Source: Acinetobacter sp. ASP199
Lineage (GTDB): Bacteria > Pseudomonadota > Gammaproteobacteria > Pseudomonadales > Moraxellaceae
DNA: 64,000 nt
Direction of reading: 5' to 3'
NCBI RefSeq assembly: GCF_022700675.1
Contig: NZ_CP062182.1
Coordinates: 1,240,001-1,304,000, forward strand
Part shown: piece by piece, positions 9,749 to 18,056 of the stretch
Position numbering within the stretch: position 1 is the first letter of the stretch
How the letters are laid out: each line of letters begins with the position of its first letter
The notes under the pieces: model-generated
What the model was told of the DNA's origin: nothing
Seen by the model: the letters and a program-made list of their open reading frames with translations, nothing else
Database searches by the model: none
Made by a program: the position numbers and the translations under genes

Positions 9749-10770
9749 TCCTGTACTCCTGCCTGATCTACCTGTACGCCATGATCTCTGAGATATTGTA
9801 TTGCCGCTGTAATTTGTGCGGGATCACCGAGAAGCTGAATAAACATCTGTCCAATCACTGAACCATTAATTTCAGTCATATTGGCAAACAGGATATTCAA
9901 GCTGATATCAAACTGTTTAATGACGCCTTGAATCACGGTTTCCTGAGCTGAGCTGCCCAAGAATTTTAAACAATAAATACTGTGATGATTCTGATTTTCC
10001 AGATTCGTCAGAATATTTACGGGCAAGTTTTGCTGTAGCACGGTTTGAATAAAGTTTTTTGTGGTCGGATGTTGAGGCTGACTAAAGATCTGTAGGGTAG
10101 AGCCAGTTTCAATCACATCACCTTTTTCCATGACTGCGACATAATCACATACAGTTTCAATTACATCCATTTCATGAGTGACCATAACAATGGTAATGCC
10201 TTGTTCCTGATTAATGCGTTTCAGCAGTTCCAGTACGGACTTGGTGGTTTGCGGATCGAGTGCTGAGGTTGCTTCATCACACAATAAAATCTTCGGATGG
10301 TTCGCTAAGGCGCGGGCAATTCCGACACGCTGCTTCTGACCGCCAGAGAGTTCGTCTGGAAAAGCATTACGTTTATGTTTCAGGTCAATAAAGTCCAGCA
10401 ATTCTTCAAGACGCTTTTCCCGTTCAGCTTTACTCCAGCCGAGCAGTTTCATTGGCATTTCAATATTGGCAGCCACGGTTTTGGTCTGCATGAGATTAAA
10501 GTGCTGGAAAATCATGCCGATCTGGGTACGTTCCTGACGCAATGATTTGGCATCCAAAGCAGTAAAGTCCGTGCCATTGATAATCACCTGACCAGAAGTA
10601 GGGCGTTCAAGCAGATTAATTAGGCGGATCAGGGTACTTTTACCGGCACCACTATAGCCAATAATGCCAAAGATACTGCCAGTCGGAATCTGCAGGTTGA
10701 TCTGGTTCAGGGCATGTAAGGTCTGGCCCTTCAGCTCATACTGTTTGGAGATGTCTTTAAATTCAATCAT
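9745..10770 (-). CDS. metN: Methionine ABC transporter ATP-binding protein
   Basis: ATPase of the MetNIQ importer. 341 residues. Walker A GYSGAGKST (38-46), ABC signature LSGGQKQ (141-147), Walker B ILLCDE (161-166). The last 90 residues form a NIL-type ligand-binding domain, which in the E. coli protein binds methionine and gives feedback inhibition of transport; that is known for the family and inferred here. It overlaps metI by four bases. A terminator hairpin lies in the 73 bases between it and metQ, so metNI is probably expressed at a lower level than metQ. Confidence 0.95.
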   Translation of the reverse strand: MIEFKDISKQYELKGQTLHALNQINLQIPTGSIFGIIGYSGAGKSTLIRLINLLERPTSGQVIINGTDFTALDAKSLRQERTQIGMIFQHFNLMQTKTVAANIEMPMKLLGWSKAEREKRLEELLDFIDLKHKRNAFPDELSGGQKQRVGIARALANHPKILLCDEATSALDPQTTKSVLELLKRINQEQGITIVMVTHEMDVIETVCDYVAVMEKGDVIETGSTLQIFSQPQHPTTKNFIQTVLQQNLPVNILTNLENQNHHSIYCLKFLGSSAQETVIQGVIKQFDISLNILFANMTEINGSVIGQMFIQLLGDPAQITAAIQYLRDHGVQVDQAGVQE

Positions 10771-10795
10771 AGTGTCAAATACTGCATCACGAATA

Positions 10796-10826
10796 AAAAA
10801 ACAGGCAAGTTATCCTTGCCTGTTTT
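10796..10826 (-). terminator. Intercistronic terminator between metQ and metN
   Basis: Nine-pair stem ACAGGCAAG / CTTGCCTGT (10801-10809 and 10815-10823), with a run of A on the left that gives a U tract on the minus strand. It sits 20 bases after the metQ stop and 31 bases before the metN start, so it would let most transcripts end after metQ. Confidence 0.8.
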
Positions 10827-10843
10827 GAGTATTGATTATTGTA

Positions 10844-11719
10844 TTACTTTGCTTCGGTCAAATAAGTTACCGGTTTGTTTACCGCAACTTTTGTACCGCC
10901 AAAGTGTTCATCAACATAGGCTTTCACAGCAGGAGTATGATACAACTGGCCAACTTTTTGAAGTACAGGATCATTTTGACGGTCAGCAGCGACAGCTAAA
11001 ATGTTAACATTCATTTTAGTACTTTGATCAATCGCTTCGTAATAGATCGCATCTTTCAATACGTTCAGACCACCTTCCATTGCCAAAGTATTACCTAGAA
11101 CAATCGCATCTACTTCATCTTTCACACGGACTGCAGTCGCCATTTGAATTGGCTTGATGACAATCTGTTTCGCATTTTCAGTGATGTCAGCAGGCGTACC
11201 TTTTACCAGGTCAAAGTTTGGTTTAAGTTTTACCAGACCCGCAGATTGTAAAAGTAACAATGCACGTGATTCATTCGCGCCATCGTTAGGAATAGCAATT
11301 GTCGCACCTTGCTTAAACTCTTCAACTTTTTTCACTTTGCTTGAGTAAATCCCCATTGGCTCAAGATAAGTCGTAGAAAGCGGCGCGATCTTTTGTGTAT
11401 TGGCGTCGTTATAAGCCACCATATAGGCATAAGACTGGAATGCGTTGACATCAATTTCTTTATTGGCAACCGCAGTGTTCATCGATACATAGTCAGTGAA
11501 ATTTTTCACATTGAGTTTGATGCCAGCTTGCTCGGTTTCAGGCAAAGTGGCAATGTAGCGCCAGATATCAGCATCTGAACCTGTAGAGGCCATCGTCACG
11601 GTTTGCAGTTCACCTGAATCTTTGTTTTGTGCTGCATCCGTTGCAGGGGCTTCTTGTTTTCCGCATGCGGTGAGTGTTAATACAGATGCACTGAGTAAAA
11701 CGCCAAGTAGCTTTTTCAT
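10844..11719 (-). CDS. metQ: Methionine-binding lipoprotein
   Basis: Substrate-binding component of the methionine ABC importer, NlpA/MetQ family. 291 residues. Lipoprotein signal with lipobox LTAC at residues 16-19. The mature part carries family segments such as WRYIATLPETEQAGIKLNV and DYVSMNTAVANKEIDVNAFQ. It is the first gene of the met cluster, followed by a strong hairpin and then metN-metI; a stoichiometric excess of the binding protein is the expected result. A long-range hairpin of unknown role lies 80 bases upstream (11800-11884). Confidence 0.95.
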   Translation of the reverse strand: MKKLLGVLLSASVLTLTACGKQEAPATDAAQNKDSGELQTVTMASTGSDADIWRYIATLPETEQAGIKLNVKNFTDYVSMNTAVANKEIDVNAFQSYAYMVAYNDANTQKIAPLSTTYLEPMGIYSSKVKKVEEFKQGATIAIPNDGANESRALLLLQSAGLVKLKPNFDLVKGTPADITENAKQIVIKPIQMATAVRVKDEVDAIVLGNTLAMEGGLNVLKDAIYYEAIDQSTKMNVNILAVAADRQNDPVLQKVGQLYHTPAVKAYVDEHFGGTKVAVNKPVTYLTEAK

Positions 11720-12307
11720 AAAGATGTCCTAATTCTCGTGTTGCCTAAAGTATATGCATTTTAAGGTCATGTTGAAGTGGAGTTTTATTACACTTTCATC
11801 TGACCCTGGATCGATGTCGCATGTGGCTCCGGCAGGGAAAATGCAAATGTACTGCAACAGTTCACGTTAATTCGATCGGGTCAGAGTTCACCAAACCACT
11901 ATATCGGTTTTCTATTTGGAGAGAGTAAATAGAGATTTTATAAAAGATATAGTCAAATTTAGTACTCTGAATGGGCGCAATCATAGCAATAATTGTTTAT
12001 TCAATATAGTGAATAAAAAGTGGCTGCTTATCTGATTAAATGAATAGTAGTTTTGAAAAAATATTAGTAATTACAATATATTATTTTTACTTTAATTGAT
12101 TTGAATATTATATTTGATTAAATAGTGAGCTTTATAATATTTTTGCTGATATTAAGCATAAAAATGCATATAGATAAACATAAAAAAATATCTGATTCTT
12201 GGGAAATTAAGGAAATTCTATCTTAACGAGATAAATCTTTCCTTCATGTTCAATAGGCGATGCAGGATCTGATCTTGGTTTTCTTAGTTCATGACTGCAA
12301 GCATGTT
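11720..12307. other. 588-base intergenic region upstream of metQ
   Basis: No gene is supported. The part next to metQ (11800-11884) is clearly richer in G and C and can fold into a long-range hairpin. The rest, about 11940-12200, is very rich in A and T with no recognisable coding potential, repeat or RNA gene. Confidence 0.6.
11800..11884 (-). ncRNA. Possible structured leader or small RNA upstream of metQ
   Basis: The ends CTGACCC-(TG)-GATCGA (11800-11814) and TCGATC-GGGTCAG (11872-11884) are complementary over 13 pairs with a two-base bulge, closing a loop of 57 bases. Inside the loop a short TGCA/TGCA helix is possible (11842-11845 with 11853-11856). The segment is GC-richer than its surroundings. 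The orientation and transcription are not proven; as a metQ leader it would end about 80 bases before the start codon. I do not recognise it as any SAM riboswitch class. Confidence 0.3.
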
Positions 12308-12865
12308 TTAACAGAAGGGGATATGTAGATAATCCGAACGCTGTTTTTCATAGAGTACGTGTCTACACAAGATATGATCAGCAGATACAAGCGGATGGTC
12401 AAATTCTCCTACTTTTTCTAAGCCAATATTTTGCATGACACGTTCTGATGGTGTGTTGATGCGAGCAGTAAAAGAAATGACTTTTTCTAGACGCAGGGTT
12501 CTAAAGGCATATTTCAGTACAGCTTTTGCACCTTCAGTTGCATAGCCTTGATTCCAATATTGCGGTAGCAAGCGCCAGCTAATTTCAGGTGCATCGGCGA
12601 ATGCTAATTCTGGTGGATATACGTTTAAACCAATAAATCCGATAAATTCGCCTGTGCTTTTCAGTTCTACGACAAATAAGCCCCAACCGCGCTTTTTAAT
12701 ATCGGATTTGATACGCTCCAGAAAAGCGGTGGCTTCTGTTGTATTGAGTTTTTTCAGGAAATAACGCATGACCTTGTCATCTGCACACATTTGAATAAAT
12801 GGGGCAGTGTCGGAGTCTTGCCATTGTCGGAGGATCAGGCGAGGGGTTTGAATGAATATATGCAT
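12308..12865 (-). CDS. GNAT-family N-acetyltransferase (RimJ/RimL type)
   Basis: 185 residues. The N-terminal beta strand TPRLILRQWQDSD (7-19) and the acetyl-CoA loop QGYATEGA (106-113) are typical of the RimJ/RimL-like GNAT group, which acetylate N-terminal or other amines on proteins or small molecules. The substrate cannot be told. The gene stands alone between the AT-rich met upstream region and the 384-aa orphan; its start at 12865 is 166 bases from that divergent gene. Confidence 0.85.
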   Translation of the reverse strand: MHIFIQTPRLILRQWQDSDTAPFIQMCADDKVMRYFLKKLNTTEATAFLERIKSDIKKRGWGLFVVELKSTGEFIGFIGLNVYPPELAFADAPEISWRLLPQYWNQGYATEGAKAVLKYAFRTLRLEKVISFTARINTPSERVMQNIGLEKVGEFDHPLVSADHILCRHVLYEKQRSDYLHIPFC

Positions 12866-13031
12866 ATTAAATATTAATTTGTATGGGGGTTTTCTAACTG
12901 AGATTAAAGTAAATATTTTATAGTGTACATGAGGATGGAATTGACATAAGTGAATAGTATTTTTGGAAGATTTAATTTAATAAGCTAATTTTAATAGGCT
13001 TTTACTTATATTTAGTTGATAAGGAGTAAAT

Positions 13032-14186
13032 ATGGAGTTGCGATACAAATTTTCAGAGGATGAATTTCTCGCATTATGCCAAGAGAATCTTGGACGGGAA
13101 AAAACAACAGTTTTTGAAGATTTATATGAAGCTCTTATTCACTTTTTTAGTACTCCGGATTCAGTCTTAATAACTGACATAAAGCATAACTACCCATTTG
13201 AATACTATGACGATCACTTATCGCTGAAAGAGTATATAGACAAAGGGAAAATGATAATTCCTTATCTTCAATTTGAGCTACACAGTGATAAGGTCACTGA
13301 TCTAGAGGTCACGGACGTTAAGCTACCTTCATTTATTTTATTATGTGATTTCCTGTATGGAGGAGGTGTTACAAGGAAGTACAATATCAAAAATACAAAA
13401 ATGAAAACTAAAAACAAAACATCAATACGGCTTCTTTCCGTTGAATTCCCACAAGCATTGTTAACAAAGCTTAATTCACGAATGACGCCCCCAAAAAGTT
13501 TATTACCATCAAAATTAGGCTTTTATGAATGGCGGCAGACTTTCTATAACAAAGTGACCGGTGAAAGCTTCTTTTGCTTATGTTTTAAAGATGCAATATT
13601 TAGAGAGCAGAATGGTTTAATGGTAAGACATGCTCATCTTAAAAATGCATTAGAAAAGCAGTCATTTAAAGAATCGATTTGTCACATTTGCACTAACACA
13701 AATTCAGACTTAGTATTTGGAGGTTCTGTATTCAAAGGAAGATATGGTGCATATATTACAAAGCACTCAATACAAGAAGGTATTAGTGAAAGGGAGTCGG
13801 AAAACTATATTAGAGAGTTAAAAGGTGTAGCGCGTATAGGTGAAAGGTGGGTTAATGAAACCTTATTGTTTAATTACATCAATCTGCTATTTCCTCAATA
13901 CACGGTTCAAAGAGAAGCATCACCAAGTTGGTTGAATCGACAAAGGTTCGATGTCTATATCCCAGAGCTAAATTTAGCGATTGAGTACCAAGGGCAACAA
14001 CACTATCTTGCTGTCGATCTATTCGGTGGCGAAGAAGGTTTAAAACGGACAAAGCAAAGGGATAAGGAAAAGCTTCAACTCAGTAAAGCAAATGGAGTGG
14101 AGATTATCTATTTTAGCTACAAAGATAATTTAACTGAAAAATTAGTACAAAATCGACTTAAAAATTATCTTAAAGAACCTTTATAA
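13032..14186 (+). CDS. Orphan protein with C-terminal PD-(D/E)XK-like nuclease domain
   Basis: 384 residues, start supported by a good GGAG at 13022-13025. The first 200 residues are not recognised. A CHIC pair (217-220) may be half of a zinc knuckle; the partner cysteines are unclear. The C-terminal 100 residues resemble the DUF559/Vsr-like restriction-endonuclease fold: FDVYIPELNLAIEYQGQQHY (306-325) supplies an aspartate (307) and E-x-Q (318-320), then a basic helix with KQRDKEK and a final strand VEIIYFSY. The G+C content is lower than in the flanking genes. No partner gene (methylase, helicase, toxin) is beside it, so a role in DNA cleavage or defence is only inferred from the fold. Confidence 0.7.
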   Translation: MELRYKFSEDEFLALCQENLGREKTTVFEDLYEALIHFFSTPDSVLITDIKHNYPFEYYDDHLSLKEYIDKGKMIIPYLQFELHSDKVTDLEVTDVKLPSFILLCDFLYGGGVTRKYNIKNTKMKTKNKTSIRLLSVEFPQALLTKLNSRMTPPKSLLPSKLGFYEWRQTFYNKVTGESFFCLCFKDAIFREQNGLMVRHAHLKNALEKQSFKESICHICTNTNSDLVFGGSVFKGRYGAYITKHSIQEGISERESENYIRELKGVARIGERWVNETLLFNYINLLFPQYTVQREASPSWLNRQRFDVYIPELNLAIEYQGQQHYLAVDLFGGEEGLKRTKQRDKEKLQLSKANGVEIIYFSYKDNLTEKLVQNRLKNYLKEPL

Positions 14187-14244
14187 AAGTGTATTTTTAA
14201 TCATGATATAGATGATAAAAGCCATTATTTGAGTTTCATATTTA

Positions 14245-14275
14245 TAAAAAAACCCCGCACATCGCGGGGTTTTTA
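14245..14275. terminator. Bidirectional terminator between the nuclease-like gene and purD
   Basis: AACCCCGC / GCGGGGTT hairpin (14251-14258 and 14264-14271) flanked by A and T runs. It can end transcripts from the plus-strand gene and from purD on the minus strand. Confidence 0.85.
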
Positions 14276-14298
14276 CTTAATCACTTTACAAGAAAGAA

Positions 14299-15582
14299 TT
14301 AAGCATTTTCACGCGCAATCGCACGGTAACCAATATCTTTACGATATTGAACACCCTCAAACGTTACTTTTTCGCAAAGTTCTAATGCTTTCGCTTGTGC
14401 TTCACCAATGGTATTACCAAGTGCAGTCACGCATAGTACACGACCACCTGCAGTCACGATGTCACCATTTTCATTGGCTTTTGTACCTGCATGGAAGACT
14501 TTCGCATCAGTCATTTCAGTATCTAAACCTGAAATCACATCGCCATTGCTAGACGTTTCTGGATAGCCTTTAGATGCCAGTACGATACCAACAGTTTTAC
14601 GCTCATCCCATTCAGCTTCTTTCGGTAAATTACCTTCAAGACCTGCTTGAACCAAATCAACTAATGATGATTTTAAACGCATCATGATTGGCTGTGTTTC
14701 AGGGTCGCCAAAACGACAGTTAAACTCGATCACTTTTGGTTGACCTTTGTCGTCAATCATCAAGCCCGCATATAAGAAACCTGTATAAACGTGACCGTCT
14801 TTTTTCATACCTTCAACGGTAGGACGCATCACTTCATTCATGGTTTTTTCAAACACGTCAGCCGTTACAACAGGAGCAGGAGAGTAAGCACCCATACCAC
14901 CCGTGTTAGGACCTTGGTCGCCTTCAAAAATACGCTTATGGTCTTGAGAAGTTGCCATTGGTAAAATGTTGTCGCCATCAATCATACAAATGAAAGATGC
15001 TTCTTCACCAGCAAGGAACTCTTCGATCACAACGCGAGAACCTGCATCACCAAATTTGTTGCCTGCAAGCATGTCGTCGATTGCAGCAAATGCTTCTTCA
15101 TTTGTCATTGCAACGATTACGCCTTTACCCGCAGCAAGACCATCCGCCTTGATTACGATTGGCGCACCATTTTTCTCAACATACGCTTTTGCCGCATCTA
15201 CTTCAGTGAACACGTCATAGAAAGCAGTTGGAATGTTGTGGCGTTTTAAGAAATGCTTAGCAAATGCTTTAGAGCCTTCAAGCTGCGCTGCAAATTGAGT
15301 TGGACCCCAAATTTTCACACCCGCTTCACGACAAGCATCGACTACACCATTTACAAGTGGTGCTTCAGGACCAACAACCACTAAATCAACTGCATTGTTT
15401 TTTGCAAAGTCGATAATAGCAGCGTTGTCTAAAATGCTAAGTGCAACATTTTCGCATTTATTTTCTGTTGCAGTACCTGCATTACCCGGTGCTACAAATA
15501 CTTTTGCGACTTTGTCATCTTGCGCGATTTTCCATGCAAGTGCATGTTCACGACCGCCATTACCCAAAACTAAAACGTTCAT
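14299..15582 (-). CDS. purD: Phosphoribosylamine-glycine ligase
   Basis: ATP-grasp enzyme joining glycine to phosphoribosylamine, the second step of purine synthesis. 427 residues, the usual length. The N-terminus VLVLGNGGREHALAWKIA (3-20) is the family hallmark; the ATP-grasp part includes IKADGLAAGKGV and the metal-binding FNCRFGDPETQ. It lies downstream of purH on the same strand, separated by 140 bases holding a pair of REP-like palindromes, an unusual spacer for these genes. Confidence 0.97.
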   Translation of the reverse strand: MNVLVLGNGGREHALAWKIAQDDKVAKVFVAPGNAGTATENKCENVALSILDNAAIIDFAKNNAVDLVVVGPEAPLVNGVVDACREAGVKIWGPTQFAAQLEGSKAFAKHFLKRHNIPTAFYDVFTEVDAAKAYVEKNGAPIVIKADGLAAGKGVIVAMTNEEAFAAIDDMLAGNKFGDAGSRVVIEEFLAGEEASFICMIDGDNILPMATSQDHKRIFEGDQGPNTGGMGAYSPAPVVTADVFEKTMNEVMRPTVEGMKKDGHVYTGFLYAGLMIDDKGQPKVIEFNCRFGDPETQPIMMRLKSSLVDLVQAGLEGNLPKEAEWDERKTVGIVLASKGYPETSSNGDVISGLDTEMTDAKVFHAGTKANENGDIVTAGGRVLCVTALGNTIGEAQAKALELCEKVTFEGVQYRKDIGYRAIARENA

Positions 15583-15603
15583 CTTTTACAATCCTGTTTA
15601 AAA

Positions 15604-15695
15604 GAAATCCCCATATCTCCAAAAGGAGAGCCCCATTTTTGCAGTACTTGACGTACAAAACCCTCCTTAGAAAAGGAGGGCTAGGGAGGATTCAA
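15604..15695. repeat. Pair of inverted REP-like palindromes (REPIN-like) between purH and purD
   Basis: Two hairpins, TCTCC-AAAA-GGAGA (15616-15629) and CCCTCCTT-AGAA-AAGGAGGG (15661-15680), lie in inverted orientation: the left block begins AAATCCCC and the right one ends GGGAGGATT. The layout matches a REP doublet. A single block with the same AAATCCCC start is found at 43246-43285. Confidence 0.6.
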
Positions 15696-15722
15696 AAAAT
15701 TAAATGAATCTTCATGTGTCTA

Positions 15723-17297
15723 TTAATGACGGAAGTGACGCATACCTGTGAAGACCATTGCAATACCAGCTTCGTCAGCAGCAGCAATTGTTTCTTCATC
15801 ACGCATAGAACCACCCGGTTGGATAATGCATTTGATACCCGCTTTAGCAGCGTTATCAATACCATCACGGAATGGGAAGAATGCATCAGATGCCATTACT
15901 GCACCTTCAACCACTAAACCAGCATGTTCAGCTTTGATCGCAGCAATACGAGCAGAGTTTACACGGCTCATTTGACCTGCGCCCACACCGATTGTTTGAC
16001 GGTTTTTAGCATAAACAATTGCGTTAGACTTCACGTATTTCGCAACTTTCCAAGCAAAGATCATGTCATCAATTTCTTGCTCAGTTGGTGCACGTTTAGT
16101 CACAACTTTAAGGTCGTCTTTTGTGATCATACCTAAGTCTTGATCTTGAACTAAAAGACCGCCATTCACACGTTTGTAATCCATTTGCGGAGCACGTGCA
16201 TCAATTGCAGGAAGTTCGCCACATACAAGTACACGTACGTTTTTCTTCGCACCTGTTACTTCTAACACGCCTTCAGCAACGCTTGGTGCAATGATCACTT
16301 CAACGAATTGACGGTCAACGATTGCTTGCGCAGTTGCAACGTCTAATTCACGGTTGAATGCAATGATGCCGCCGAACGCAGATTCAGGATCAGTTGCGTA
16401 TGCAAGATCATAAGCCGCTTGGATACCGTCTAGAGATACTGCAACGCCACATGGGTTTGCATGTTTCACGATTACACAAGCAGGTTTTGCGAATGATTTA
16501 ACACACTCAAGAGCTGCATCAGTATCTGCGATGTTGTTATAAGATAATTCTTTACCTTGTAACTGTTTAGCAGTTGAAACAGATGCTTCAGTTGCATTTT
16601 CTTCTACATAGAACGCAGCTGATTGATGTGGGTTTTCACCGTAACGTAAATCTTGTGCTTTGTTCAATTGAGTATTGAACGTACGAGCAAATTTATCTGC
16701 TTGACCTTCTTCTTTACCTACGCGAGCGCCTAAGTAAGATGCAATCATACCGTCATATTGAGCAGTATGTTCAAACGCTTTAACTGCTAGGTCAAAACGA
16801 GTTGCATAAGATAAAGCACCTTCAGCTTTAAGCTCAGCAACTACAGTTGCATAGTCAGATGCATTTACAACGATACCTACAGATGCATGGTTTTTCGCAG
16901 CTGCACGAACCATTGTTGGACCACCGATGTCGATATTTTCGATTGCATCAGCAAGTGAACAGTTTGGTTTAGCAACAGTTGCAGCGAATGGGTATAGGTT
17001 AACCACAACTAGATCGATCGCATCGATGTTGTGTTCAGCCATCACAGCTTCGTCTAGACCACGACGAGCCAGGATACCACCATGAATTTTTGGGTGTAGT
17101 GTTTTTACACGTCCGTCCATCATCTCTGGGAAACCAGTGTGCTCTGAAACTTCAACTACCGCGATGTTGTTGTCTTTTAACAACTTATAAGTACCGCCAG
17201 TAGATAAAATTTCTACCCCAAGAGCAGCAAGGTTTTGTGCAAATTCGACAATGCCAGTTTTGTCAGAAACAGAGATTAAAGCGCGTTTAATAGTCAT
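15723..17297 (-). CDS. purH: Bifunctional AICAR formyltransferase/IMP cyclohydrolase
   Basis: Catalyses the last two steps of IMP synthesis. I place the start at the ATG at 17297 (protein begins [15 protein letters not shown], 524 residues), because the seven codons before it (from 17318) are not part of the family. The N-terminal MGS-like cyclohydrolase domain covers about 1-150 ([18 protein letters not shown]), and the AICAR transformylase domain follows with KHANPCGVA. It is preceded by fis and its terminator and followed by purD. Confidence 0.97.
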   Translation of the reverse strand: MTIKRALISVSDKTGIVEFAQNLAALGVEILSTGGTYKLLKDNNIAVVEVSEHTGFPEMMDGRVKTLHPKIHGGILARRGLDEAVMAEHNIDAIDLVVVNLYPFAATVAKPNCSLADAIENIDIGGPTMVRAAAKNHASVGIVVNASDYATVVAELKAEGALSYATRFDLAVKAFEHTAQYDGMIASYLGARVGKEEGQADKFARTFNTQLNKAQDLRYGENPHQSAAFYVEENATEASVSTAKQLQGKELSYNNIADTDAALECVKSFAKPACVIVKHANPCGVAVSLDGIQAAYDLAYATDPESAFGGIIAFNRELDVATAQAIVDRQFVEVIIAPSVAEGVLEVTGAKKNVRVLVCGELPAIDARAPQMDYKRVNGGLLVQDQDLGMITKDDLKVVTKRAPTEQEIDDMIFAWKVAKYVKSNAIVYAKNRQTIGVGAGQMSRVNSARIAAIKAEHAGLVVEGAVMASDAFFPFRDGIDNAAKAGIKCIIQPGGSMRDEETIAAADEAGIAMVFTGMRHFRH

Positions 17298-17347
17298 GAT
17301 CTTCGTCACAGTTATCAAGAATTAAATCAAAAAAGCTAAATAGCAGG

Positions 17348-17376
17348 TCAAAAAAAATGCCTGCGGAGGCCGCAAG
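17348..17376 (-). terminator. Terminator after fis
   Basis: AATGC-CTGCGG hairpin pairing with CCGCAAGCATT, with eight A on the left side giving a U tract on the minus strand. Located 12 bases after the fis stop codon and before purH. Confidence 0.75.
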
Positions 17377-17387
17377 CATTTTATCAT

Positions 17388-17657
17388 TTATTCACTCATT
17401 AAACCGTGAGCTTTCAACTTTTTACGTAAAGTACCACGGTTTAAGCCAAGAATCTCAGCAGCGCGAGTCTGGTTGCCACGAGTATACTCTAAAACTACAG
17501 ATAGAAGAGGCTTCTCCATTTCTGCTAGCACCATGTCATACACCTGAGAAGGTTGCTCGCCTTGCAATTGTGCAAAGTAATGGCGAACTGCGCGATCTAC
17601 GTGAATACGAAGAGCGACATCAGATTGTGCAGTAAAAATAGGAGATTTGCTATTCAT
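17388..17657 (-). CDS. fis: Fis-family nucleoid protein
   Basis: Small DNA-bending nucleoid-associated protein, 89 residues against 98 in E. coli. The C-terminal helix-turn-helix [20 protein letters not shown] (62-81) is highly typical. In Pseudomonas the gene follows dusB; here dusB is absent and fis has its own leader of some 300 bases with two strong inverted repeats. It lies between the DUF3426 gene and purH, an order typical of Pseudomonas relatives. The low-homology N-terminus (1-30) would hold the beta-hairpin arms. Confidence 0.95.
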   Translation of the reverse strand: MNSKSPIFTAQSDVALRIHVDRAVRHYFAQLQGEQPSQVYDMVLAEMEKPLLSVVLEYTRGNQTRAAEILGLNRGTLRKKLKAHGLMSE

Positions 17658-17679
17658 GCGAATTAATCCGAAAAATCAA

Positions 17680-17702
17680 ATATCACTTGGGTAAAGTGAT
17701 AT
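17680..17702 (-). promoter_or_regulatory. Perfect inverted repeat in the fis leader
   Basis: ATATCACTT / AAGTGATAT (17680-17688 and 17694-17702), nine pairs around a five-base loop, 23-45 bases upstream of the fis start. On the minus strand it is followed by TTTGATTTTTC, so it could be an operator or a weak attenuator. Confidence 0.45.
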
Positions 17703-17726
17703 ATAAAAGTGGTCTAGAAATTGAAT

Positions 17727-17758
17727 GAACTCCATTTTAGATCCTAAAAGTGGAGTTC
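17727..17758. repeat. Second, longer palindrome upstream of fis
   Basis: GAACTCCATTTTAG (17727-17740) pairs with CTAAAAGTGGAGTTC (17744-17758), 14 pairs with one bulged base and a three-base loop. It may be an operator, a RNA hairpin of the fis leader or an old terminator. Confidence 0.45.
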
Positions 17759-17971
17759 TAAAACTTAATCATTACATTGAGCTAGTAGCTTGCCACATCT
17801 CTGCGAGTTGGTCGAAAAATAAGCGTAACAATAGTTAAATTTTTGTTACTGCCCAAAATTAACACAAAAAAATCTGCTCGATACGCATTAATAAATAAGC
17901 GCATTAGGCAAGACTGTATTTTTAGTGAAAAATTCGCGAGGAGTTGGCAGCACATAGCTTTCGTGGCGCGT

Positions 17972-18002
17972 ATCATACCATTGTCTAAGCAAAAGTGAGC
18001 AA
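17972..18002 (-). promoter_or_regulatory. Candidate extended -10 promoter for fis
   Basis: On the minus strand TGG-TATGAT forms an extended -10 (hexamer 17972-17977) with TTGCTC 19 bases upstream (17997-18002). A transcript from here would carry a leader of about 300 bases. No other gene occupies 17658-18056; apart from the two palindromes this stretch shows no coding potential. Confidence 0.4.
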
Positions 18003-18056
18003 GAAAACTGCATTTTTTTTAACTTTTTTTTGTTTTTTTAATAGTTTTTTTCAATA

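Noticed and set aside
11800..11884. Known SAM-I, SAM-II or cobalamin riboswitch upstream of metQ
   Set aside because: The hallmark core segments of those classes are not present; only the long-range hairpin can be supported.
8422..14186. Prophage or genomic island covering the AT-rich section
   Set aside because: No integrase, tRNA, phage genes or direct repeats; met genes inside are ordinary core genes.
17782..17976. 64-residue frame on the minus strand in the fis upstream region
   Set aside because: No similarity to dusB or to any family, no Shine-Dalgarno sequence, and overlap with the candidate fis promoter.
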